Source: CALUTH01 sp964452495 | GTDB lineage: Bacteria > Cyanobacteriota > Vampirovibrionia > Gastranaerophilales > Gastranaerophilaceae | Direction of reading: 5' to 3' | Assembly (NCBI GenBank): GCA_964452495.1 | Contig: CAYVMC010000009.1 | Coordinates: forward strand, 1 to 63,601 | Length of the DNA: 63,601 nt | Program-made: the position numbers and the translations under genes | Shown here: positions 17,356 to 25,307 of the stretch, one piece after another | Layout of the letters: each line of letters opens with the position of its first letter | How positions within the stretch are numbered: the stretch's first letter is position 1 | Notes under the pieces: model-generated | Databases searched by the model: none | What the model saw: the letters and a program-made list of their open reading frames with translations, nothing else | Told to the model about the DNA's origin: nothing

Positions 17356-19326
17356 ATGGAAAAGATTAAAAGTAAAGCTTTATACGTACTAGTATTCATC
17401 CTTTGTGCAGCCTTAGCTGTTTTTATTATTGATATTTCCCGTTCAGAATCTCTTGGCTTTAAAAACTACAGCATAGCACTTGATGCTTATAAAAAGAAAA
17501 ACTATACGGAAGCTGCAGAACATTTTGCTAAAGTTCCGCTGTTCTCAAGTGTAAAATCGGCTGCTCTTTTCAGGGAAGCACGCTGCTTCACATTATTAAA
17601 CAACAATGAAAACGCTAAGAAAAAATATAACCTCATTTTTTTATTACATCCGCGTTCTTCCATTGCGGTATTAAGCCTTTACAATGCAGGAGTCTTAAAT
17701 TTTGAAGAACAAAATATTAAAGCAGAAAAGTACTTCAAAAAAATTGTAAAAAAATACCCTAGCTCACAATATGCTGCTCCTGCTCAGTTTTATCTGGCTC
17801 AAATTAACTTACAAAAAGCTATTGAGGCTGATGATAACAAAGAACAAATTTTAAAAGAAGAAGCCTTACAAAAATTATATAACTACCTTCAATCAGAACC
17901 GGCAGGCAAATTTTCAAAACAAGCAATCGATACGATTGTACAACTTAATGCTGTAAAATCAGAATACGATAATTTAATTATCGCAAAAGCATACTATGAA
18001 CTGGGAGACTATCAGAATTCCAAAAAATTTATGGATAAAACAAAACAGAATGAAAATTGGAATGACTGGGCGAAATTGGCATTCAAGCTAAACAATAAAA
18101 CACTTGCCAAAAAGTATATTGAAGAGGGACTAAGTAAATCATCCGAAGTCGTTGAAACAAATGACTTATATAAAACTATTGATGCATACCTGACACTATT
18201 TTCTACACAAAGAGAAGGGTTAAATCACTTAAATGAACTGTTTAAAAACAAACCCATTAAAGGGGCAGACTACATCCAATATCTTGACTGTAATATAAAA
18301 ACAGGAAAGGATAAAATAGCCTGTTATAAGTCATTATACGAAAAATATCCAAACGGACAATTTGCAGCTGATGCTCTTGCTAATGTATTTTTGGCAAAAT
18401 ATCTGGAAAAACAGTACTCCGATGTAGAACGTTTCGGTAAAATTCATATGAAAAAATTTCCGGAGGCTAAATCGGCTCCAATGGTTTCTTATTTCATGGG
18501 CAAAATGTCAGACAAAACCAAACATCACGAAGCAGCTAATGCCTATTTTCAACATACTATAACAAAATATCCAGACACATATTATGCATATCGCGCATAT
18601 CTTTCAATGAACAAAGATATTGAATTATTTGATGAAATAAACCTTGATGCAGTTAAGATTGTATTCCCCTATAAAAAATCAATGGAAAAAAATCTGGTTA
18701 TAAAACTTGCTCTCCTAGGTGATTATGACCTTGTAGAAGAAATTTGTAAATCAGATGATTTTGTACAAAGCTGGATTGCATATAAAAAAGGTCAATATAC
18801 CCGCTCCTGTATACTGGCACGCGATGCTATGGAAAAACTACCGGTCAAACCGAATTTTGATGATTTAAGGTGGAGACTTGTTTACCCCATCCATTATTGG
18901 GATATCATTACAAAATATCGCTATACTAATAATCCCGTCATATTACTTTCTATACTAAAAGAAGAAAGCCACTTTAATCCCGATGCTAAAAGTCCTGCAG
19001 GAGCACGCGGTTTAATGCAGATGATGCCGGCAACAGAAGCTGAATTAATCACAAGTTATAATATTCAAAAAGGAACCGATCCTATTATAAACGACATCAA
19101 GCTTGGTAGTATATACTTTGCAAACCTTCTGTATCAACTGGACAATAAAGCGTTATTTGCACTTGCCGCATATAACGGCGGTATCGGTTCTGTAAAAAAC
19201 TGGCAAAAAACACTAAAATTTAATAATATAGATGAGTTTGTTGAACAAATACCTTATTCTGAAACTAACAATTACGTGAAAAAAATTATCCGTTCTTACT
19301 GGATGTACACAAATATTTATAACTAA
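17356..19326 (+). CDS. TPR-containing lytic transglycosylase (Slt-type)
   Basis: A 656-aa cell-wall enzyme that cleaves the MurNAc-GlcNAc bond of peptidoglycan with 1,6-anhydro formation. One N-terminal signal anchor (ALYVLVFILCAALAVFIID) is followed by a long series of TPR/Slt-superhelical repeats (about 40-520). The C-terminal goose-lysozyme-like SLT domain has the catalytic Glu in LKEESHFNP, the ARGLMQMMPAT motif and ALAAYNGG. Architecture matches Slt70/YjbJ types. I use ATG 17356; a TTG codon sits directly before it. Ribosome binding site is weak (GGAA). Likely periplasmic, membrane-anchored. Confidence 0.93.
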   Translation: MEKIKSKALYVLVFILCAALAVFIIDISRSESLGFKNYSIALDAYKKKNYTEAAEHFAKVPLFSSVKSAALFREARCFTLLNNNENAKKKYNLIFLLHPRSSIAVLSLYNAGVLNFEEQNIKAEKYFKKIVKKYPSSQYAAPAQFYLAQINLQKAIEADDNKEQILKEEALQKLYNYLQSEPAGKFSKQAIDTIVQLNAVKSEYDNLIIAKAYYELGDYQNSKKFMDKTKQNENWNDWAKLAFKLNNKTLAKKYIEEGLSKSSEVVETNDLYKTIDAYLTLFSTQREGLNHLNELFKNKPIKGADYIQYLDCNIKTGKDKIACYKSLYEKYPNGQFAADALANVFLAKYLEKQYSDVERFGKIHMKKFPEAKSAPMVSYFMGKMSDKTKHHEAANAYFQHTITKYPDTYYAYRAYLSMNKDIELFDEINLDAVKIVFPYKKSMEKNLVIKLALLGDYDLVEEICKSDDFVQSWIAYKKGQYTRSCILARDAMEKLPVKPNFDDLRWRLVYPIHYWDIITKYRYTNNPVILLSILKEESHFNPDAKSPAGARGLMQMMPATEAELITSYNIQKGTDPIINDIKLGSIYFANLLYQLDNKALFALAAYNGGIGSVKNWQKTLKFNNIDEFVEQIPYSETNNYVKKIIRSYWMYTNIYN

Positions 19327-19349
19327 AAAAAACCTCTCTAAACGAGAGG
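19325..19349 (-). terminator. Terminator, distal, for hsp20 (minus strand)
   Basis: Stem CCTCTC/GAGAGG (19333-19338 and 19344-19349) with a 5-nt loop. On the minus strand it is followed by a run of eight U residues from the A tract at 19325-19332. It overlaps the last bases of the transglycosylase gene. Confidence 0.75.
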
Positions 19350-19423
19350 ATTGAGCGATGAGGATTTCAAGTATATGGTAACGTGTTACTTTTAGTTTTT
19401 CATTGGAATTAAGTAGTAGATAA

Positions 19424-19449
19424 AAAGGGTGGAACAAGTGCCACCCTTT
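19424..19449 (-). terminator. Terminator, proximal, for hsp20
   Basis: A 9-bp stem AAAGGGTGG (19424-19432) and CCACCCTTT (19441-19449). On the minus strand it ends in U5 (CCCTTTTTATC), about 60 bp downstream of the hsp20 stop and upstream of the second hairpin. Confidence 0.75.
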
Positions 19450-19508
19450 ACCGCATCAATACAGCCTCATAATCTCTAGAAGTACGGCTGCGGCGGTTTC
19501 TCCAATTT

Positions 19509-19985
19509 TTATGATATTTCTAACTTATGTGCTTTCGCTTCCTTTTTTAATACTTTAGGAATATATATATTTAATATGCCATTTTTATAATCAGCAGTAC
19601 CCTCTTCCGGTTTTATCGGTGTATCAAATGAAATTGTACGCTGATATTTACCGTACCTAAACTCACAAGTATGGTACTTTATGTTTTTTTCTTGTTCCTG
19701 CAGTTCTTCTTTTTCCTCTTCTATTTTTGCTGTTATAGTCATAAAATCATTATCTAATTCTATATCTATATCCTCTTTTTTTACACCTGGAATTTGAACT
19801 TTTACTCTATATGCCTTGTCGGTCTGTTTTACTTCTATAGCAGGGCGCCATATAGAAGTCTTCTTTAAAGCAAGCGGGTTTGAAAATACAGGATGAAGAA
19901 CTGTATCTCTAAGGAAATTATTTAACTCATGGTGTATACTTTCAAAATATAAATCCGGTTCTCTTATTATTAAATCGGTTTTCAT
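19509..19985 (-). CDS. Hsp20-family small heat shock protein
   Basis: A 158-aa holdase chaperone that binds unfolding proteins in large oligomers. The alpha-crystallin domain spans about residues 50-148: WRPAIEVKQTDKAYRV, the conserved VQIPGVKKEDIDIEL, a middle strand region FMTITAKIEEEKEE, the FRYGKYQRTISFDTPI strands and YKNGILNIYIPK. The C-terminal anchor is degenerate (KAHKLEIS; no clear I-x-I/V). ATG 19985 has an excellent AAAGGAG, and the longer frame to 20039 does not. Monocistronic, with tandem terminators. A 12-bp palindrome lies upstream at 20070-20081. Confidence 0.95.
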   Translation of the reverse strand: MKTDLIIREPDLYFESIHHELNNFLRDTVLHPVFSNPLALKKTSIWRPAIEVKQTDKAYRVKVQIPGVKKEDIDIELDNDFMTITAKIEEEKEELQEQEKNIKYHTCEFRYGKYQRTISFDTPIKPEEGTADYKNGILNIYIPKVLKKEAKAHKLEIS

Positions 19986-20069
19986 ATCTGCTCCTTTCAC
20001 TTTGTACCTTAATAATAACCTCGTTATTTTGTAAAACATTACCTGAAAGTATTAAATAATGAAAATGCG

Positions 20070-20081
20070 TGTAAGCTTACA
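20070..20081. promoter_or_regulatory. Perfect palindrome between hsp20 and the dehydrogenase
   Basis: TGTAAGCTTACA is a perfect 12-bp inverted repeat 85 bp upstream of hsp20 (-) and about 100 bp upstream of the dehydrogenase (+). It is not a CIRCE element. An operator for one or both divergent genes is possible, but a chance palindrome cannot be excluded. Confidence 0.25.
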
Positions 20082-20182
20082 AGACAATAGCTAAAATTCA
20101 TTTAGTCTCAAATAATTTAAAATACTACCAGTCAGACAAACATTCTATCAAATGATAAATTAGAAAAAGAAAGGTTAAATAT

Positions 20183-21199
20183 ATGAACATCATATTTTAT
20201 GACTTTAGAGATTCAGAAAAGGAATTTTTTAATCAGAACCCTAATGATGATTTTGATATAAAGTTTGTAAAAGAAGCACTTAATGAAAAAACAGAAGTGA
20301 ATAATCATGATGCAAATGAAACGTCTATAATCAGTGTTTTTACGACTTCTAAAATAAACGGAACAGTTCTAGATAAATTCAAAAATCTTCGTATTATTAC
20401 AACCCGCTCTACAGGTTATGACCACATAGATACGGATGAATGCGCAAAAAGGAATATAAGAGTACTGAATGTTGAACATTATGGAAAGAATTCTGTAACA
20501 GAATATACTATAGGGATGATAATTGCACTTATAAGGAAAATTGTTCCAGCAGTAAGAGATGTAAGAAACGAAACTGTAAACACACAAAAATATATAGGAC
20601 GAAATTTAAACAAATTAACTCTTGGTGTAATTGGAACAGGTACTATCGGGTGTTCTGTATGCAAAGTTGCAAAATCCTTAGGAATGAAAATTCTGGTTAA
20701 TGACAAACAGAAAAATCCCGAATTAAAAGATATAGCCGAATATGTAGAATATGAAACCCTACTGAAATTATCCGATATTGTAACACTTCATATACCATAT
20801 ACAAAAGAAACATATCATATGATTTCCGAATACGAGCTTTCATTAATGAAAAATAATAGTTATATAATCAATACAGCTCGTGGAGAATTGATTGATACAA
20901 TGGCTCTGTATAATGCTATAGAGGGAGGAAAGCTCGCAGGCTGCGCCTTAGATGTCCAAGAATGTGAAAATATTATAATCAATAATGATGAAAAACTCAT
21001 TTCAACTATTTCAGAGACCGATAAATTTTGTATTCAACGGACTAATATTACTAAAAAACTTGCAGAATCTGAAAAAGTAATAATCACACCACACATTGCA
21101 TATAATACTATTGATGCCATTAATAATATTCTGGAGGTTACATTCCACAATATAAGAAATAGTTTAAAAGGAGACAATTCCAGCAACAGGGTAGTCTAA
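20183..21199 (+). CDS. D-isomer-specific 2-hydroxyacid dehydrogenase (D-lactate dehydrogenase-like)
   Basis: A 338-aa NAD-dependent enzyme reducing a 2-oxo acid, probably pyruvate, to the D-hydroxy acid. The NAD-binding Rossmann motif is GVIGTGTIG (about 153-161). The catalytic Arg is in NTARGELID and the His in TPHIAYNT. The catalytic Glu falls in the expected spacing, in the stretch GCALDVQECE. The N-terminal segment TTRSTGYDHIDTDECAKRNI is typical of D-LDH. Ribosome binding site AAAGG. With pyruvate kinase in the window it fits fermentative regeneration of NAD. Substrate among 2-oxo acids is not certain. Confidence 0.92.
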   Translation: MNIIFYDFRDSEKEFFNQNPNDDFDIKFVKEALNEKTEVNNHDANETSIISVFTTSKINGTVLDKFKNLRIITTRSTGYDHIDTDECAKRNIRVLNVEHYGKNSVTEYTIGMIIALIRKIVPAVRDVRNETVNTQKYIGRNLNKLTLGVIGTGTIGCSVCKVAKSLGMKILVNDKQKNPELKDIAEYVEYETLLKLSDIVTLHIPYTKETYHMISEYELSLMKNNSYIINTARGELIDTMALYNAIEGGKLAGCALDVQECENIIINNDEKLISTISETDKFCIQRTNITKKLAESEKVIITPHIAYNTIDAINNILEVTFHNIRNSLKGDNSSNRVV

Positions 21200-21201
21200 T
21201 A

Positions 21202-23958
21202 CTAGGCTTTTTTTAATTCAGTAATATTTGGGTCAAGAACTTTTCGCCCTATATTTTCAAAATTTATTGAACAGAAATTTTTTGTCCCGTAGCTAAATAT
21301 TTTTTCGACAACACCTACCCCAAATTTAACATGCATAACCCGATCTCCCTGCTGTATAGGATCACTATGAACAATGACATCCTCTGGTATTTCTGCTGCA
21401 TAGATAGGAACTGCAGGAGTAGCCGTATTTTTCTGTTGTAATATCGCTCCGTCATCTTCAGGTTTAACCTCTGATAATTTTTCTTCCGTTTCTTCTTCTG
21501 GCAGCAAATCAGAATGCTGTACTACCGGTTCCTCGTCTTGAACAAGCTCAATATCATCTTCGCTGTTATCTTCCTCTATTTGTAATTCATCTGCGCCGAC
21601 AAGCTCTTCTATGAAATCTAAATCCTCTTCTGATAGTTCATCTGTTTCCTGATGTAACGGAGTCATATAAACCTTGTCAACATCTCGCCTTATTTCTTCA
21701 TCAAGAATTTCTTCTGGAGTTCTTTCCTCCTCTTGATTTTCTATTGTTTCAAATTGAGACTCAGACTCTTCTAATACAGCATTATCCGCTGCTCTCATAT
21801 CAGCATTAAGTTCTTCATTTTCAAATTTTAATTCCAGTACGCTATCATCACTATACTGACGTTCTGCTTCCTGATAAGAAAAATCATCATTTACTTCATC
21901 AAGTTCCGGAATATCACTAGAAATTTCTAGTTCTTCAGCCATTAATAAATCCGGTTCTTCAAGCACAAGTTCTTCTTCAAAACCTACTACATCATCAGAC
22001 AATTCCAACCCGTCTGCATCATCCAAATTCAATTCCGCTTCAAGCTCTACATTTTGCTCAATAGGGGACTCTGTTTCTACTATATCTAAATTATCCACTA
22101 TAATAGCTGTATCTTCGGTCTCATAGTTGACACTCATAGCCGCAGTCTCATCATCAACCATACCAGCGATTTGTTCAGAATGTTCTGTTTCAAGTGCGGA
22201 AACATCAACAGGCTCGAAAACTTCATCACCGGCAATACCCTCTTCTTCCAATTCATCCCCAGCCGTCTCATATTCTTCATCAGGAAGTATTGGAGCAATC
22301 AATTCTAATTCAGTATCTTCTTCACTTTCATTATTGGGAACAAGTTCCTGTATTTCCTCTAAAGGTTTATCAAAATTTTCTTCTGGAATGGCATCTGTCG
22401 GCTGCTGGATAGAAACACTACCTGAGTATTCCGGTTCAGGTGAAACCGAAGCATCCTTTAAACTATCCGATACATCCTCTTCAGTTAATGATAATGCCTC
22501 CGGATTATAATCCTCTATAACTTGCTGATCATCCTCGGTCTTCAATTCTGGTAAAGGTTCGTATTCGCTATTTTGTTCTAATAACGGCTCCATAACACTT
22601 ATATGCTCATTATTTTCTTCTTCATTATTCTGCAATTCCTCAGCTTGAGCAGTTTCTGTTACAGTACCTTCTCCAGATATAACAACATCATTCTCTATAT
22701 TGTAACTCTCTACTTGAGAATTAACTTCACTTTGTTCTGTATTATCCTGAACATTATTTACCTTTGGTACTACTTCCATAATTTCTTTTAACTGAAATAT
22801 CAAAGAATAAGGAGCTGTCATAGACCCTGATAATATATATTTATCCGAAGATAGATTTTTAAGTAAAAATTTGCAATAATCAAAATTATCCGGCTTTTTT
22901 ATACCACCAAATACAATTAAACTACCACTATTTTGTTTTAATGCGGAAATAAACTTAAAATCAGAAGGAACTATACATGAAGTAATAACATTATTATTTT
23001 CTATCAGTTCTTGTATAAAATCATTATCAGCAGCCATGTCAGACAACTTTGCAAAAGCATATAATTTATTATCTGTACCTTTAAAAGAGTTAAGAACAAG
23101 ACTTATATATTCTCTGACAAACATTTTATTAACATGACTCAGGTCAATTATTATAGTTCCTGGACCAAATTCAGACAAGGATGTCCAATCCATAACTTCA
23201 TCATGTGAGTTTGCAAATATGCTTGCATCACAAAGCTTTTCCAATTTTGTTTTAAAAAAGAACAAACCAAGATTTTGTGAATAATCAAAAACATTATCAA
23301 TAACTGACTTAAAAGAATTGAACGGAATATATGGCACAGTAGAAGCGTATGCTCTTAATTCCGTAAATATGGAACTGACCATCGCTCGACTTTCGTCCGT
23401 AATATCAGAAAAATATTTGTCAAATATAAAACCAATGGCATGCTCATTAAGAGGAAGTTTAAAATCAATACCCGCAGTAAGTTTAATCCCATCAAGTGAA
23501 CCAGATGTATCAAATACTAATGTGTTATACCCCAAATTTTTTATCTGATATGCAAAATTAGAAATTAACAAGTTTGAATCAACGTCTTTTTCAGATACAA
23601 TAAGGATTTTTTTATCAAAGAATTCTTTATCCGATATAAGCTTATTTTGTTCAATAGCCAACTCACCTATAATAATGTCCCTGTTGGCACCTAATTTAGA
23701 AATAATTTCTGACGTTTCTATAACTTCACATACAGCATCTTTTGAAACAGTTTGAATATTAACAGGTACCCAGGGAGCATCAAAAACAGCAAGTAATTTT
23801 GCAAAAACAATATGACAAGTATTTCCTGTTTCTACATACAATACTTGCGCAATATATATGTTGCTATCATCCGCTACTTTTAACATTGATGACAGATGAA
23901 CAGGTTTACTGCTCTCTATTTTTACTAAATTGCCTCTTACATCCAAAATTTTCATCAT
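21202..23958 (-). CDS. HerA-like protein lacking Walker A, with long acidic linker and Tudor-like C-terminus
   Basis: A 918-aa protein with an unusual layout. Residues 1-60 resemble a HAS-barrel (MKILDVRGNLVKIES, IYIAQVLYVETG). Residues ~95-160 align in order with a HerA/VirB4-type ATPase (IIIGEL, KKILIVSEKDVDSNLLISNF, NTLVFDTSGSL), but where GxxGxGKS should be there is SEKDVDSN, so no P-loop. Residues ~415-860 are a low-complexity Glu/Asp-rich linker. The last ~50 residues (GDRVMHVKFGVGVVEKIF, VLDPNITEL) match the PcrA/UvrD C-terminal Tudor-like motif that contacts RNA polymerase in those helicases. No signal peptide. Function unknown; a DNA- or polymerase-associated scaffold is inference. 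Confidence 0.75.
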   Translation of the reverse strand: MMKILDVRGNLVKIESSKPVHLSSMLKVADDSNIYIAQVLYVETGNTCHIVFAKLLAVFDAPWVPVNIQTVSKDAVCEVIETSEIISKLGANRDIIIGELAIEQNKLISDKEFFDKKILIVSEKDVDSNLLISNFAYQIKNLGYNTLVFDTSGSLDGIKLTAGIDFKLPLNEHAIGFIFDKYFSDITDESRAMVSSIFTELRAYASTVPYIPFNSFKSVIDNVFDYSQNLGLFFFKTKLEKLCDASIFANSHDEVMDWTSLSEFGPGTIIIDLSHVNKMFVREYISLVLNSFKGTDNKLYAFAKLSDMAADNDFIQELIENNNVITSCIVPSDFKFISALKQNSGSLIVFGGIKKPDNFDYCKFLLKNLSSDKYILSGSMTAPYSLIFQLKEIMEVVPKVNNVQDNTEQSEVNSQVESYNIENDVVISGEGTVTETAQAEELQNNEEENNEHISVMEPLLEQNSEYEPLPELKTEDDQQVIEDYNPEALSLTEEDVSDSLKDASVSPEPEYSGSVSIQQPTDAIPEENFDKPLEEIQELVPNNESEEDTELELIAPILPDEEYETAGDELEEEGIAGDEVFEPVDVSALETEHSEQIAGMVDDETAAMSVNYETEDTAIIVDNLDIVETESPIEQNVELEAELNLDDADGLELSDDVVGFEEELVLEEPDLLMAEELEISSDIPELDEVNDDFSYQEAERQYSDDSVLELKFENEELNADMRAADNAVLEESESQFETIENQEEERTPEEILDEEIRRDVDKVYMTPLHQETDELSEEDLDFIEELVGADELQIEEDNSEDDIELVQDEEPVVQHSDLLPEEETEEKLSEVKPEDDGAILQQKNTATPAVPIYAAEIPEDVIVHSDPIQQGDRVMHVKFGVGVVEKIFSYGTKNFCSINFENIGRKVLDPNITELKKA

Positions 23959-24083
23959 ATGACTACCTAAAATGATTTTAGCATGAAATTATAAATATAC
24001 ACCATATATTTTTTTTATTTTATATAATATCAGAAATGTTTATTTGAGCTACTTTGGAGAGAATATGACAGTAAACAAATAAT

Positions 24084-24103
24084 TGTAAATTTTTGTAAAT
24101 TTT
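24084..24103 (+). promoter_or_regulatory. Tandem TGTAAATTTT half-sites
   Basis: TGTAAATTTT occurs twice in direct succession (24084-24093, 24094-24103), about 70 bp upstream of the membrane-protein operon. The same decamer appears as a perfect inverted repeat at 33362-33384 upstream of the EF-hand gene. Candidate regulator site; the AT-richness of the region weakens the case. Confidence 0.3.
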
Positions 24104-24172
24104 ATGACAAATAAATAGCAAATTTCAACATTTTTGAATTTTGATATATATGGTAGTGTATTTGGAGTTATT

Positions 24173-25306
24173 ATGATACCAAAAGTAACAGGTGAGATGG
24201 TTAATTATGGTGCAAAGCGTAAAGAACGTTCAGATAAAGCATCATTTGATAAAAATGACAAGGAGATTAAAGTACTTCCCAGCAATATAAGTACAAGAAC
24301 AATAGCAAGTTTTAACAGAACAGCTAGTGCAGCAACTGAATACTGGGTAAAAGGACTTAACGGGGATATAAATTCAAACTTTTATGAGTTTCTGGCAATG
24401 GGACGAATTCCTTATTGGCTTGGTGGAGCAACATTTATAGGAATTTTTAACGGTATGAGTCGTTTTTTTGATTCAAGAGGAGCTCAACAAGCAAAAAAAG
24501 TCGGCTTAAAACTTGCTACAGGGGTAGTTTTCTATTCACTTGCCAAAATGCTCTCCAAAGAGTTTATTACCAGACCTGTTGCCATGGCAACAGGCATTGA
24601 TATAGATCAGCCGTACCTCAATGTTGCCGCATCTCTTCCAAAAACACTATTAAGCATCCCTCCTAAACCGGGAGATGACCCTAAAACGCCAAATCGAAAT
24701 ATTCAAGACTTAGATTCACAGTATCAATATCAAAAGCTATGGGAAAGTGTTGAATTTCCCCGTGTCGATTTGGTTAAACCGGAATTTTTTGACAATGTTG
24801 CAAGGAAAAACGGATTAGGAAGTAATCTAAACAACGCTGAAACTGAGGCCAAGCCAATTCTTAAAAACGTTATCTCCACAGCAACAACAGCAACAAGAAT
24901 TTCTTCCTTCTTATGGGCGGCTTGCGGGGTAGCTCTGGCAGCCTGCGGAAACTGGCACAGCTATTATGAAACATACCTCAGCGGTACTAAATTAGGGAAT
25001 AAACCAATTTCAAAAGACATGACGTTTAATGAAAAAATGAAAGTAAGGTTAGATAACTTCTGGCAGCATACAAAAGAAGGAACTCTGGCTCTTGGCAAAA
25101 CCTTTAAAGACTCTGCAAAAGAGTTTTATCATGGTACTCCCGGCTCAAGCGGCTTCAAAAAACATGCCGGTAAAGCTCTATTGTTCACAGCAATCGGCTC
25201 AACAGTATTTGGAGTTGCTAATACTATCATAAGAGCACGCTCAATGGGCAAAAACCTTTGCGATGAAAACATTATAGATAACACAAAAGACAGTATGGTG
25301 GTGTAA
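24173..25306 (+). CDS. Membrane protein of unknown family, operon gene 1
   Basis: A 377-aa protein starting MIPKVTGEMVNYG, with GGAG five bases before ATG 24173. Hydrophobic segments include WLGGATFIGIFNGMS, KLATGVVFYSLAKM, SFLWAACGVALAACG and ALLFTAIGSTVFGVAN. It shares with the next protein a segment of the form (G/F)-(I/V)-D-x-D-x-x-Y (GIDIDQPYLN here, GFDVDKRYID there) at an equivalent place after the first membrane helices, so the two are distant paralogues. It ends 1 bp before the next start. No known domain recognised. Confidence 0.75.
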   Translation: MIPKVTGEMVNYGAKRKERSDKASFDKNDKEIKVLPSNISTRTIASFNRTASAATEYWVKGLNGDINSNFYEFLAMGRIPYWLGGATFIGIFNGMSRFFDSRGAQQAKKVGLKLATGVVFYSLAKMLSKEFITRPVAMATGIDIDQPYLNVAASLPKTLLSIPPKPGDDPKTPNRNIQDLDSQYQYQKLWESVEFPRVDLVKPEFFDNVARKNGLGSNLNNAETEAKPILKNVISTATTATRISSFLWAACGVALAACGNWHSYYETYLSGTKLGNKPISKDMTFNEKMKVRLDNFWQHTKEGTLALGKTFKDSAKEFYHGTPGSSGFKKHAGKALLFTAIGSTVFGVANTIIRARSMGKNLCDENIIDNTKDSMVV

Positions 25307-25307
25307 T

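Noticed and set aside
22127..22510. Ser-rich reading frame antisense to the acidic linker
   Set aside because: It mirrors GAA/GAT-rich codons of the real gene on the other strand; no ribosome binding site or independent signal.
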